Shown: positions 1-7,658, counted from the stretch's first letter. The stretch: 34,875 bases of DNA from Anaerolineaceae bacterium (GCA_003446605.1 DMDF01000017.1:1-34875), one strand, 5' to 3'. The notes: generated by a model from the letters alone, not told the origin. A program made the numbers and translations.

Positions 1-1
1 C

Positions 2-607
2 GGAGGATCACTGGAGGACCTGTGGTCTTTTAACGAAGAGCAAGTTGTGCGTGCGGTTGCCGACTCACCAATACCAATTATTAGCGGTGTGGGGCATGAA
101 ACAGATTTCACGCTGGTTGATTTTGCGTCGGATGTGCGTGCCCCAACCCCCACTGGAGCAGCCGTGCTGGCGGTCCCTGATAAGCAAGATCTGAAATCAA
201 TCATTCAGGAATTCGACTTGCGCCTAAACAGGATTGCCAACCTCATGCTCAATGATTGCCGGATGAATATTAAAGAGGTGAGCTACACATTGCAGCATCT
301 TTCACCACAGAACCATATTCGCCAAGACAGTTTGCGTCTGGATGAAATATCCAGACGTTTGGAAGTTTCCACCCATTCTCATCTGGCACTTAGGCGAGCA
401 AATCTTGAAAGAGTACAGGCGCACATGATGGCGATTGATCCATCAGCTGTGTTAGAACGGGGGTATGCACTGGTTTATAATCACGATCGGGTACTGATTG
501 ACAGCATCTCGAAGACTGATGTACAGGAACAGCTTGACATTCGTTTAAAGGATGGATGGGTGAGTTCGGAAGTAAAAGCAATTAAAAAGAATGGATCAGA
601 AAAGTGA
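2..607 (+). CDS. xseA: Exodeoxyribonuclease VII large subunit, C-terminal part (left edge cuts the gene)
   Basis: This is the catalytic large subunit of exonuclease VII, which degrades single-stranded DNA from both ends into oligonucleotides in mismatch repair and recombination. The frame is open from base 2, so the real start lies outside the window and the GTG at 47 is internal. Visible family signatures are GGSLEDLW at the very start, then PIISGVGHETDFT and RAPTPTGAA, the conserved core of the XseA catalytic domain. A long helical stretch follows, matching the coiled coil that binds XseB, and then a C-terminal segment with the motif LERGYALV. The last 17 bases overlap xseB if that gene starts at 591, so the two are probably translationally coupled. 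The identification is firm; only the N-terminal OB-fold region is missing. Confidence 0.95.
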   Translation, partial: GGSLEDLWSFNEEQVVRAVADSPIPIISGVGHETDFTLVDFASDVRAPTPTGAAVLAVPDKQDLKSIIQEFDLRLNRIANLMLNDCRMNIKEVSYTLQHLSPQNHIRQDSLRLDEISRRLEVSTHSHLALRRANLERVQAHMMAIDPSAVLERGYALVYNHDRVLIDSISKTDVQEQLDIRLKDGWVSSEVKAIKKNGSEK

Positions 608-845
608 AATGATTGCTAAAAAAGACATTCAAAAATTAAGTTATGAGCAAGCCTTGGAAGAACTGGAACATGTAATAACAGGTCTGGAAACGGGTACATT
701 AGCGTTGGAGGAAATGATAGCTCAATTCGAGGTGGGCAAAGAACTGCTTGCGCATTGCCAGAACTTGTTAGATCAAGCCGAGTTGCGCGTACGGCAGGTG
801 GAAGAAGTGAATAGCGTGAACAATGATGACGGGGAAGCTGCATGA
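591..845 (+). CDS. xseB: Exodeoxyribonuclease VII small subunit
   Basis: This small helical subunit decorates the XseA coiled coil to form active exonuclease VII. The 84-residue product has the family core SYEQALEELEHVI, a Gly-Thr turn, then an amphipathic helix with ALEEMIAQFE and an acidic tail, as expected for XseB proteins of 70-85 residues. Two starts are possible: ATG at 591, inside the end of xseA, and ATG at 609, one base after the xseA stop. The second gives a 78-residue protein that keeps the whole domain. Neither has a strong Shine-Dalgarno, so coupling to xseA translation is likely. The stop codon overlaps the next start as ATGA. Confidence 0.93.
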   Translation: MDQKSEMIAKKDIQKLSYEQALEELEHVITGLETGTLALEEMIAQFEVGKELLAHCQNLLDQAELRVRQVEEVNSVNNDDGEAA

Positions 846-1303
846 ACATCTTCCAGCAAATCATTTCGAATTATGTGCTGGTCTGTGCTGCTTCATCCTG
901 GATTATTGCACAGCTGCTCAAACTGCCCTTGAATTATGCGATTAATAAAGAGTGGGATTGGACGATCTTGATCAACCCTGGGGGCATGCCAAGCTCGCAC
1001 TCAGCTATCTCAACCGCAGCTGCCCTAGCAATCGGATTGCGGCATGGCTTTGACACCTCCTTGTTTGCTTTAGCGCTCACCGTGGCAACCATCGTTGTAT
1101 ACGATGCAACCAGCATTCGCCGCCAGGCAGGCATTCATGCTGAATGGATCAATAAAATCGTTGAGGAAATATTTAAAAGCGGCAATTTTTCCTATAAAAA
1201 ACTGCAAGAAGTGTTGGGACACACCCCTTTTGAAGCGCTTGGCGGGATAACATTGGGGATTATTGTATCGGTGATCCTGTGGTTTGTTTACTATGGAAGT
1301 TAA
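842..1303 (+). CDS. YuiD-like divergent PAP2 (DUF212) membrane protein
   Basis: A 153-residue integral membrane protein of the divergent PAP2 / DUF212 family (B. subtilis YuiD type). Visible landmarks are an N-terminal hydrophobic helix, the segment NPGGMPSSHSA, which resembles the PAP2 phosphatase motif with Ser-Ser-His, a second hydrophobic stretch, and YDATSIRRQAGIHAE, the hallmark of this subfamily. A last helix closes the protein. The family is related to lipid phosphatases, but its substrate is not known to me, so catalytic activity is an inference. The start overlaps the xseB stop as ATGA, which places it in the xseAB operon. Its TAA stop overlaps the stop of the convergent HerA-like gene by four bases. 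Confidence 0.85.
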   Translation: MNIFQQIISNYVLVCAASSWIIAQLLKLPLNYAINKEWDWTILINPGGMPSSHSAISTAAALAIGLRHGFDTSLFALALTVATIVVYDATSIRRQAGIHAEWINKIVEEIFKSGNFSYKKLQEVLGHTPFEALGGITLGIIVSVILWFVYYGS

Positions 1304-3039
1304 TAACCCAATCCTTTGATCAATTTATCTACATCACCGTCTGATGGGGTAGATTTTTTCCCGAATCCCAGATCATCCCAAAATTCCGCATCAAGCCGGC
1401 GCGATCGAACAGGTATTGGCATGGGAACACCCCAGCCAGCTATCAGCACTTCCTCCTTGGGTTGCAGGTGAGAAAGCATCGAGCGCAGAGCATCCTTGCC
1501 AGCCGCGCCGGAGAGCACTGCACGGATATCCTCATCATCTGTCAAATAGCCCGAGATGCGCGTTCCCAGCTGTGACATAACCTCGTCATCGATCTGGGAT
1601 GGGCGCTGGTCAATGATGAGCAAGGTGACATAATATTTCCGCATTTCACGCGCGATGGTACTGAACGCGGTTTGTGCTGCCATTTCGCGATTTAGTAATT
1701 TATGGGCTTCTTCCACCACAATAATGAGCTGGCGCGGTTCGGTTTGTTTTTTCCCATTGCGGTAGTCGTTCGTTTGATCTTCCCACTCCTCGCGAATTTT
1801 GCGTGTGATCAGGTTGGAAATAAAGAGATAATGCAGATCCGATTCATACCCGCTGAAGGAAAGGACGATGTGTCTGCCATTTTTTAATGAATCCACAATG
1901 GTTTGCAATCCATTCCCGGCGGGGTTGTTGGCGATATAGCCAGCTGCGAATAATCTCCCCAATTTACTGTGCAAGCTTTCGGCTGCCATGACGTTGATAT
2001 TATTTTCCTTAGCCCAAACAGCGACACTGTCAGGAGCATCCACTTTATTCCCATCTTCATCTATGATATATGTTCCGGTTTTCATGGTTTTAAAGGCATT
2101 AAACCATTGCTTTTGACCGAAGCTTGATTGTAGAGCTGCCAGAGTTGTAGCGGTTGTTTCCTTGAGATTCAATTCACCGGTCAGCATTTCGATATCTTCC
2201 GGTTGAATGTCGCTGGCAGCTATCTCAAGGTGAAAGCTGGGGCTATTGCCGCGGATATTCCTGCCGCCTCCCAGACCGATCACCTGGACTTTCGCGCCAA
2301 AATGCGAGTTGAGCCCGACCACTTTTTCCCCCGTGTCGGAAGCTGTGTCATCAAATCCATATTCATCATGCATATCGAAGATCAATAGCGAGGATTTATC
2401 CTGTTGGATAAGACCTGCCAATAAAATACGTGTCAGAAAGCTCTTGCCTGTTCCGGTTGCGCCAAAAACACCCGATGAACGTTGCACAAGGTGAGCAAGA
2501 TCGATGCAGACTGGAAAATCTTGCTCACGGGTATATCCAATAACAAAATTGGATGGTTCGCGCGGGTCACCAAAAACAGTAGCGATATCCACCGCGCTGG
2601 CTAACCGCACCGGAGATTGGTGGGCTGGAATAGTTTTGATCTGGATGGGATTGGGATTGATCTCACCTTTTTTCTTTTTCTCCGCCTCCCATTGAAAAAA
2701 TTGGTCCGGATCATTCGGACCGTTCTCAAGCATCAGTACTGGCAGGATGACCGCATTGGAATATAATACCTCTTCTCGCAGGATGCTTGAAAGCAGGGGC
2801 GGGAAGGAATGATCAATATGCTCGTCGGAGAAACGCGCATCGGTAGCTCCCAGCCGCAGATCGGTGATCAATCCGTAGAATTGCCAATTCCCGCTCTTAA
2901 TGGTTACAAAACTACCTTCCTGGATCTCCTGTGGAGAGATATTCAAACGTGCGGTCAGACTTTCGGAAAGGCTGCCGCCGATGATGATGCCAATTTCCTT
3001 ATCGGATTTATTTTCAATGGATGTGGATTTGTTATTCAT
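1300..3039 (-). CDS. herA: HerA-like ATPase/DNA translocase with HAS-barrel N-terminus
   Basis: A 579-residue hexameric-type ATPase of the HerA/FtsK superfamily (DUF87), which moves along DNA and partners the nuclease NurA in end resection. The N-terminal region, about residues 15-65, looks like the HAS beta-barrel (GSFVTIKSG..FYGLITDL). Walker A is GATGTGKS at 193-200, followed by an acidic strand LLIFDMHDEYG at 218-228. A later IIVVEEAHKLL is the Walker B with its catalytic glutamates. LIIDQRPSQID and a C-terminal Arg-containing segment fit the sensor/arginine-finger region. The gene is third in a unit with nurA and a small barrel protein. The family is well known in archaea and occurs in some bacterial lineages. 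A role in anti-phage defence is an alternative I cannot exclude. Confidence 0.88.
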   Translation of the reverse strand: MNNKSTSIENKSDKEIGIIIGGSLSESLTARLNISPQEIQEGSFVTIKSGNWQFYGLITDLRLGATDARFSDEHIDHSFPPLLSSILREEVLYSNAVILPVLMLENGPNDPDQFFQWEAEKKKKGEINPNPIQIKTIPAHQSPVRLASAVDIATVFGDPREPSNFVIGYTREQDFPVCIDLAHLVQRSSGVFGATGTGKSFLTRILLAGLIQQDKSSLLIFDMHDEYGFDDTASDTGEKVVGLNSHFGAKVQVIGLGGGRNIRGNSPSFHLEIAASDIQPEDIEMLTGELNLKETTATTLAALQSSFGQKQWFNAFKTMKTGTYIIDEDGNKVDAPDSVAVWAKENNINVMAAESLHSKLGRLFAAGYIANNPAGNGLQTIVDSLKNGRHIVLSFSGYESDLHYLFISNLITRKIREEWEDQTNDYRNGKKQTEPRQLIIVVEEAHKLLNREMAAQTAFSTIAREMRKYYVTLLIIDQRPSQIDDEVMSQLGTRISGYLTDDEDIRAVLSGAAGKDALRSMLSHLQPKEEVLIAGWGVPMPIPVRSRRLDAEFWDDLGFGKKSTPSDGDVDKLIKGLGY

Positions 3040-3052
3040 ATCTTATCCCATA

Positions 3053-3667
3053 CTACGAATTGAACATTGCGCTCTCTGCCAGAGAATGCAGTAATTGGTT
3101 GAGGGTAGCATAATCGTTGCGGTAAAGATGCGTTAGTGTGCGCGTGGATTGTTCGAGCCAGCCCTGTTTTTCCTCCTCATTAAAAATTGCCATCGTGTAT
3201 CGAAAATGGGCTGCTACCAGATCAAAATTGAGAATTTGTTTTTCACCAACCAGGTAGCGCAAATAACCCCCAATTTTCCCTGCCTGCATGAATGTTCTTA
3301 ATTCGTCATCCGAACAGCGAAAAACAGATTCGAGGGAGAGAGGTGGTGTAGGAGGAAGTAAATGGATAACCTTCTCCTCTTTTTTAAACCCCACAAAGGC
3401 AAGAGTAAATTCAAGCGGTACAGTTCGGTACTTTCGGTTATCCTCGATCACTTTACTATCAATCGGTTCGGTTGTTGCTAGCTGGCGTACTAGCCCATCA
3501 TCGAGGATGTGAATGTTCGTGACCACTCCGTAAATGGTGCTACCATCTGGTGCTGTGACCGTGACCATTTCTCCAAGGATGGGGTAGTCTTCAATGTTCA
3601 TGCGACAACCTGCCGTGCACCCAAGGGAAGTTGCGTTCAGTGCATACCCCAATCCTGTTCTTTTCAT
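3053..3667 (-). CDS. Small protein with probable HAS-type beta-barrel, between nurA and herA
   Basis: I do not recognise a named family for this 204-residue protein. Residues about 25-60 (DYPILGEMVTVT, then IYGVVTNIHILDDG) have the same strand pattern as the HAS barrel at the start of the adjacent HerA, so it may be a free-standing paralogue of that barrel. The rest is mixed alpha/beta and then helical, with no catalytic motif that I can see. There is a Cys pair near the N-terminus (CTAGC). Its ATG lies inside the nurA stop (ATGA overlap) and it ends 13 bases before the HerA start, so all three should be co-translated. A role as adaptor or assembly factor for the HerA-NurA machine is inferred from position and barrel likeness only. 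Confidence 0.75.
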   Translation of the reverse strand: MKRTGLGYALNATSLGCTAGCRMNIEDYPILGEMVTVTAPDGSTIYGVVTNIHILDDGLVRQLATTEPIDSKVIEDNRKYRTVPLEFTLAFVGFKKEEKVIHLLPPTPPLSLESVFRCSDDELRTFMQAGKIGGYLRYLVGEKQILNFDLVAAHFRYTMAIFNEEEKQGWLEQSTRTLTHLYRNDYATLNQLLHSLAESAMFNS

Positions 3668-4827
3668 CGCTGCTCCATTCTAGTACGTGGCGCCAAGTCT
3701 TTGGCTGCCTGTTTATAAGAGTTTTCCTCCATTTTCACACCCCCGGGGATTAATGTTGAGGTAATTTGGTTTATTAATTCTTCTTTTTCGTGATTATGAA
3801 CCACTGCTGTTTCGTGTGCGCGATGCAGACAGTAAGGATAGGGTTTGCTGCCCATGATGGCGCATTGTTCCAGGAGGGTATGGTGCAATAGGTTGACAAT
3901 TTCCTGATCAACGGCGACCCAATCGGGAATTTCTACACGTACCACCCAAGGTCTTATGGTTTGGCTCACATTTAAGTAAAAGAAATAGAACGGGAAATTC
4001 AAGTTTGAATTCGATGTCATAGTTTGAATCGGTGCTCGGTTTTCAAAGATCGCTGATCGTTGTTTGGATTTTAAAAGCGATGAAAAAATGTGCGTGTCTG
4101 TGATATTTGGAAAGGCATGTGAAAGAAGATTGGATTCTTCCCGATGGTCTGTACAAAGTTCTAATAACGTTACCAGAGAGCGGGAACGAGGTTTATCGAC
4201 ATAACCGGCAACCACCACGTTATTGTCTTTTAATTGATTGAGAAGAGTGTTGTATTCTGTGATTCTTTTACGGTATCTTTTTTCGGAACGTGGTTCATGG
4301 TACAGTTCCAGCATTCCATCCCGTAGCGCAATGGTGGGTTGGCTTGTTATCAGGCTATATTCTTTCAGGTATTCCATTTCCTTGACATCACGGTCTATAT
4401 TCACAACATCTTCGCTGATCAGGTTCATCTCATCAAACAGCTCTTCATATTTGTACAACTTGCTTCTCGTAATTGGTTTTATCGTTTTTTCCCCTACAGG
4501 AAATTGGACAATACCAATGTTGATCAATGCGAGGAAAGGAAAAATGTGGGGGTCCGGTACGATCTGGGAACCATCCACGCTGATAAGGTTACAAACCATT
4601 TTGGGGCTGTGAGCAGATATTGGTTCGGCTGGGTTTTCGCTAGCAGGCAATGCTACCCGTGATTGTGTCCTTTCAGCGCGTTCTCTCATAGATTCAATAT
4701 CCGATGAGAAGTGTTCCAGTGCCTCTAACGCCCTGTGGGTCTGTTCCTCAATGCGTTTTTGATAAAAAAGTGCGCCCTGTGAATAGCTGTTTACTTGATC
4801 TTGAAGATTGATAAAATCTAATGGCAT
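3664..4827 (-). CDS. nurA: NurA-domain 5'-3' nuclease
   Basis: A 387-residue NurA nuclease, an RNase H-like fold enzyme with 5'-3' exonuclease and ssDNA endonuclease activity that is driven by HerA. The metal-binding signature VDGS is at 84-87, a second acidic strand ALRDGML is at 167-173, and VVAGYVDKPRS is at 205-215. The C-terminal HRAHETAV matches the last conserved NurA motif with His. The first 80 residues are a helical extension. It is the promoter-proximal gene of the three-gene unit. A TATAAT-like -10 lies at 4858-4863 on the same strand, about 30 bases before the start. The ribosome-binding site before the ATG is weak (a GGGGAAT stretch). Confidence 0.85.
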   Translation of the reverse strand: MPLDFINLQDQVNSYSQGALFYQKRIEEQTHRALEALEHFSSDIESMRERAERTQSRVALPASENPAEPISAHSPKMVCNLISVDGSQIVPDPHIFPFLALINIGIVQFPVGEKTIKPITRSKLYKYEELFDEMNLISEDVVNIDRDVKEMEYLKEYSLITSQPTIALRDGMLELYHEPRSEKRYRKRITEYNTLLNQLKDNNVVVAGYVDKPRSRSLVTLLELCTDHREESNLLSHAFPNITDTHIFSSLLKSKQRSAIFENRAPIQTMTSNSNLNFPFYFFYLNVSQTIRPWVVRVEIPDWVAVDQEIVNLLHHTLLEQCAIMGSKPYPYCLHRAHETAVVHNHEKEELINQITSTLIPGGVKMEENSYKQAAKDLAPRTRMEQR

Positions 4828-4857
4828 GGGATTCCCCGTGATAAGAACATATGTTTG

Positions 4858-4863
4858 ATTATA
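4858..4863 (-). promoter_or_regulatory. -10-like box before nurA
   Basis: The minus strand reads TATAAT here, 30 bases upstream of the nurA ATG. No convincing -35 lies 16-18 bases further upstream, so this is a tentative promoter for the nurA-barrel-herA operon. Confidence 0.35.
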
Positions 4864-4896
4864 ACGAAAGATACAACTGCTGGCTAGATTAAACGA

Positions 4897-4922
4897 AGAA
4901 GGAGGCTGATTAGCCTCCTTCT
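4897..4922 (-). terminator. Hairpin terminator after the 4949-5692 lipoprotein gene
   Basis: An 11-bp perfect stem (4897-4907 with 4912-4922, core GGAGGCT/AGCCTCC) closes a 4-base loop. On the minus strand it is followed by a short T-containing stretch (TCGTTTAA). It sits between the lipoprotein stop and the nurA promoter, so it should insulate nurA. The T-tract is modest. Confidence 0.7.
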
Positions 4923-4948
4923 CGCAGGGGTACCGTAAAACCTAGGGG

Positions 4949-5692
4949 CTAAGGTTTTAGGGTTTCGAAATAGTTGAATGTAATATCGACCTCTTTGCCG
5001 TAGCTGAGGGCGCCAAAACCTACTGTCCCATCGGGATAGGTATTATCTTCCACTACCAGCGGGCGTTTATCTTTGTAAACCTGCTCTCCGTTGATGAAAA
5101 CAGTTAATTGGTTGTCTGTGCAGGAAAGGGCAAAAGTGTTTTTATCCAAACCGGTATTAATAAGTGTACTTCCAATACGCCCTTCTATAAAACTGGTGTA
5201 AGCATTTTTTCCTTCGTCTGCCAGATACTGATCGTATCGCAGCAGTTCATAATATCCCTGGCTGCTGATGCGAAGTTCGTACCAACCGGCATCCGACGCA
5301 TGGCACATTACTGAAGTGGCATTGTCGGATTGCCCATAATTTTCCACCTCTGCTTGAACTACAATGTCTTTATAGGATGCGTTCTTGCGGAAAAAGACGA
5401 AATTGGTATCGTTGGGTGGTTGGATCTCAAGACGGAATTTGCCGTTTGATTGAGACCAAATAAGCTGATCTTCCAACCCTGAAACGGTCATCATTCCCCA
5501 ATCATCATTGATGTTTCCTTCGAACTCATCGAGAATGATCACATCTTCTGAAAGAACTGATTCGGTTGGCTGTGCTTTTAGTTCGCTGGTTTGAGGGGAG
5601 GCGTTCTGCGCCGAATTCAAATTTTGAGTCACATTACAGGATGCCAGCAAAGCGGCTGCTAGAATGATGCCCAATACGGTTTTCGTTTTCAT
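4949..5692 (-). CDS. Exported lipoprotein with LamG/DUF1080-like beta-sandwich domain
   Basis: A 247-residue lipoprotein. The signal peptide is a Lys-rich start, a hydrophobic core, and the lipobox LASC with Cys19 as the acylation site. About 30 Ser/Thr/Gln/Asn-rich residues form a linker. The remainder, from about residue 50, is rich in beta strands (DEFEGNINDDW, GKFRLEIQP, YYELRYD-like and LTVFINGEQVYKDKRP segments). This resembles the concanavalin/LamG-like jelly rolls often found in Chloroflexota secreted proteins. No catalytic residues are evident, so carbohydrate or surface binding is a guess. It has its own sigma-70 promoter at 5747-5775, an operator-like inverted repeat at 5720-5744 and a terminator at 4897-4922, so it appears to be a regulated single-gene unit. 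Confidence 0.8.
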   Translation of the reverse strand: MKTKTVLGIILAAALLASCNVTQNLNSAQNASPQTSELKAQPTESVLSEDVIILDEFEGNINDDWGMMTVSGLEDQLIWSQSNGKFRLEIQPPNDTNFVFFRKNASYKDIVVQAEVENYGQSDNATSVMCHASDAGWYELRISSQGYYELLRYDQYLADEGKNAYTSFIEGRIGSTLINTGLDKNTFALSCTDNQLTVFINGEQVYKDKRPLVVEDNTYPDGTVGFGALSYGKEVDITFNYFETLKP

Positions 5693-5719
5693 ATTATCTC
5701 CAATCTGATATGCTCAAGA

Positions 5720-5744
5720 GGTATAATGGTCATACCACTATACC
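5720..5744. promoter_or_regulatory. Operator-like inverted repeat at the lipoprotein promoter
   Basis: Two 10-bp arms (5720-5729 and 5735-5744, GGTATAATGG and CCACTATACC) are complementary except for one position and flank a 5-base centre. The middle contains TGGTCATACCA, which fits the TGGTnnnACCA pattern of FadR-type GntR operators. It lies just downstream of the minus-strand -10, where a repressor would block initiation. Confidence 0.45.
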
Positions 5745-5746
5745 AT

Positions 5747-5775
5747 AGTGTAAACAAAATATAAGGATTTGTCAA
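5747..5775 (-). promoter_or_regulatory. Sigma-70 promoter for the 4949-5692 lipoprotein gene
   Basis: Minus strand: a perfect -35 TTGACA (plus coordinates 5770-5775), a 17-base spacer and a -10 TACACT (5747-5752). The start codon is about 55 bases downstream. Confidence 0.65.
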
Positions 5776-5787
5776 TGATGAGTTGGC

Positions 5788-5793
5788 TATAAT
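5788..5793 (+). promoter_or_regulatory. -10-like box before the DUF3048 lipoprotein
   Basis: TATAAT lies 25 bases upstream of the ATG at 5819. An AAGGAG Shine-Dalgarno lies between them, eight bases before the start. The -35 is not clear at normal spacing. Confidence 0.4.
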
Positions 5794-5818
5794 AGAATAA
5801 GGTTAAGGAGACATTCTT

Positions 5819-7084
5819 ATGAACACCAAAGGCAAGAATTTTACCAGTTTTTTACTGCCGTTGATTATGCTTTTCGCCAGTTGTACGCTCCCTGCCGCCA
5901 CGCGTGAACCGACACCTGCAAAATTTATCACCGCTGGTGTTGTTGAAAAACAAGAAGCTGTACAGGTAGCTGCGGTTACCACTGCTTCCCCGATCCCTAC
6001 CAATACTCCCACCCCTCGACCTCTAGACTCATCCCTCTCTCGAGGGAATTTTAATCCCCTTACCGGATTACCGGTTAACAATCCGGAAAATTTGAAGAAT
6101 CCTCCACTATTGGTTTCTATAACCAATTTTCCTCCCTCCGCAAGACCACAGGCGGGATTATCCTTCTGCCCGATTGTTTTTGAAATGTGGATAGGAGAAG
6201 GGATGACGCGATTTTTAGGAGTCTTTTATGGTGATTTTCCACAAGATGTGGCGGGTATGTATCCGGAGGATCAAACACAGACCACTATTCAAGAAGCTGC
6301 CGTTGGACCAATCCGCTCAGGACGCGTACCGTATGAATATGTTCGAAAGTTATTTGGCGGATATCTGGTGATGGCATCCGCTGCCAAAGCAGTGGCAGAA
6401 CAGTTGAGTGATTACAGCAATATCTATGGAACAGATCTTTCTGATCCTAACAGTGCTATGATGAAAGTGACCGATCTCGAAGCACTGGCACAATCAAGCC
6501 AGAAAGAAGTGGGGGAAGCAGCACTTAGCGGGATGCATTTTGATACAGTTGTCCCGGAAGGCGGCAAAAACGCCCAGTCTGTATGGCTGTATTATTCTTA
6601 TCTGAACCAGATCTTCTGGCGCTATGATGAAGCCAACGGTGTATTTAGACGCTGGCAGGATAATGCAGATGCTACCACTTTTATTGAAGCAACTGATCGC
6701 TTAACCGGCGAAGCTCTTGGCGCGGATAATGTCATCATCCTGTTTGCGGATCATGAGGTGGAGGAACATAACATCATTGATATTTCTCTCCTGTATATCA
6801 AACGTGGCAAAGCGCTTCTCTTTCGGGATGGTCAGAAATACGATATTTACTGGACGACTGCCAGTGAGGAATACGAGAAAACCACCGGTAAGCTACGCCC
6901 AATCCGTTTCATTGATGCGGAAGGGAATCCCTTCCCATTAAAACCTGGACAGACCTGGATCGAGATCGTACCTTTCTTCACACCCTATTGGGAAACGGTT
7001 GATTCGGAAATCTACAATCGTTTGGTTTATGGAGATAGCCCTGGTTCCGGTTATTGGGCGATCAGGGTACACGCACCAAAATAA
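5819..7084 (+). CDS. DUF3048 (YerB-like) exported lipoprotein
   Basis: A 421-residue protein. The N-terminus is a lipoprotein signal ending FASC (Cys22), followed by a Thr/Pro-rich linker (about residues 55-72), typical of exported proteins in this phylum. The main body matches DUF3048: NPLTGLPV near residue 78, a segment with PLLVSITNFP, an acidic core, then VGPIRSGR and the C-terminal subdomain ending in a Tyr/Trp-rich segment. The B. subtilis relative is YerB; its biochemical role is not established, so a surface-bound envelope function is as far as I can go. An AAGGAG ribosome-binding site precedes the ATG. A terminator at 7101-7131 follows, making this a single-gene unit. Confidence 0.88.
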   Translation: MNTKGKNFTSFLLPLIMLFASCTLPAATREPTPAKFITAGVVEKQEAVQVAAVTTASPIPTNTPTPRPLDSSLSRGNFNPLTGLPVNNPENLKNPPLLVSITNFPPSARPQAGLSFCPIVFEMWIGEGMTRFLGVFYGDFPQDVAGMYPEDQTQTTIQEAAVGPIRSGRVPYEYVRKLFGGYLVMASAAKAVAEQLSDYSNIYGTDLSDPNSAMMKVTDLEALAQSSQKEVGEAALSGMHFDTVVPEGGKNAQSVWLYYSYLNQIFWRYDEANGVFRRWQDNADATTFIEATDRLTGEALGADNVIILFADHEVEEHNIIDISLLYIKRGKALLFRDGQKYDIYWTTASEEYEKTTGKLRPIRFIDAEGNPFPLKPGQTWIEIVPFFTPYWETVDSEIYNRLVYGDSPGSGYWAIRVHAPK

Positions 7085-7100
7085 TAACAATGCCAGAATG

Positions 7101-7131
7101 AAGCCTGTCAGATGTTGGATGTGGCAGGCTT
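7101..7131 (+). terminator. Terminator of the DUF3048 gene
   Basis: A 10-bp stem (7101-7110 with 7122-7131, AAGCCTGTCA with TGGCAGGCTT, one G-T pair) and an 11-base loop, followed by TATTGTTAG. It starts 16 bases after the stop codon. Confidence 0.7.
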
Positions 7132-7224
7132 TATTGTTAGTTCCTGTTTTCCTTTCATGCCAGCACAGGGTTCAAAGGAATCAATCCTGAGTTTCAGTAC
7201 AAGGTTAGGTAGGAGGAATAGTTT

Positions 7225-7275
7225 ATGCACGACACAGCACGTATGCGATTCAAGCAAGCTAATCAACTTTTTTGA
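7225..7275 (+). CDS. Possible 16-codon micro-ORF with strong Shine-Dalgarno
   Basis: A perfect AGGAGG at 7211-7216 sits eight bases before an ATG that opens a 16-residue frame (MHDTARMRFKQANQLF). The frame ends at TGA inside a small AT-rich hairpin (AATCAA at 7261-7266 with TTGATT at 7272-7277) followed by T residues. The codons alone cannot show that it is expressed. It could be a microprotein, a leader peptide or chance. It occupies an otherwise empty 332-base gap (7085-7416), which also holds a 7-bp inverted repeat (7149-7155 with 7174-7180). Confidence 0.25.
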   Translation: MHDTARMRFKQANQLF

Positions 7276-7338
7276 TTTTTTAAATACCCCAAATAGGAAA
7301 ACAAAAGTGATTGGGCATGCTGAAAAACAATGTATAGG

Positions 7339-7344
7339 TATAAT
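7339..7344 (+). promoter_or_regulatory. -10-like box before the small membrane protein
   Basis: TATAAT lies 72 bases upstream of the ATG at 7417. A TTGGGC at 7311-7316 is too far (22 bases) to be a good -35, so the promoter call is tentative. Confidence 0.3.
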
Positions 7345-7416
7345 ATAAAGACAAACAGAAAACTGGCATAGGCTTTCACAAATCATTTGTTTTCTAAAAT
7401 AGTATAAGGAGGAAAA

Positions 7417-7587
7417 ATGAGATTATCAGCACCTAAAAAAATAACCTGGTGGATTGCCGTAATAATTGGTGGGCTTGGAGTCCTCAGCCAATTGATAAGC
7501 ATTCCTTTTGTCAATGGTTACGCTTTCGCTTTTGTGGCAATTGGTTTCTTGCTTTTAACACTAGCTACGTTGTTAAAAGGGCTCTAA
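7417..7587 (+). CDS. 56-residue two-helix membrane protein
   Basis: A short gene with a strong AGGAGG at 7408-7413 just before ATG 7417. The product begins MRLSAPKKITWW and then has two hydrophobic helices (about residues 11-30 and 35-53) separated by the PFVNG turn, ending in LLKGL. Lys residues at both ends suggest a small inner-membrane hairpin. I believe similar short proteins starting with a Pro-Lys-Lys-Ile-Thr-Trp-Trp-like motif occur in many Anaerolineae, but I know of no function. A terminator at 7631-7658 follows closely, so it is a separate transcription unit or the last gene of a very short one. Confidence 0.75.
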   Translation: MRLSAPKKITWWIAVIIGGLGVLSQLISIPFVNGYAFAFVAIGFLLLTLATLLKGL

Positions 7588-7630
7588 TGTCTTTTGTGAA
7601 AATCGACAAAAAAGCGAAGTATGTTTTATA

Positions 7631-7658
7631 AAAATCCCCGATTAACGACGGGGATTTT
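7631..7658. terminator. Bidirectional terminator between the small membrane gene and the nth-like gene
   Basis: A perfect 10-bp stem (7631-7640 with 7649-7658, AAAATCCCCG/CGGGGATTTT) has an 8-base loop. It is followed by TTTTGTTTTT on the plus strand and TTTTTATAAAA on the minus strand, so it can serve both convergent genes. Confidence 0.85.

Noticed and set aside
1300..1303. Overlapping convergent stops as a special signal
   Set aside because: The same occurs at 15325-15328; it seems to reflect compact packing, not regulation.
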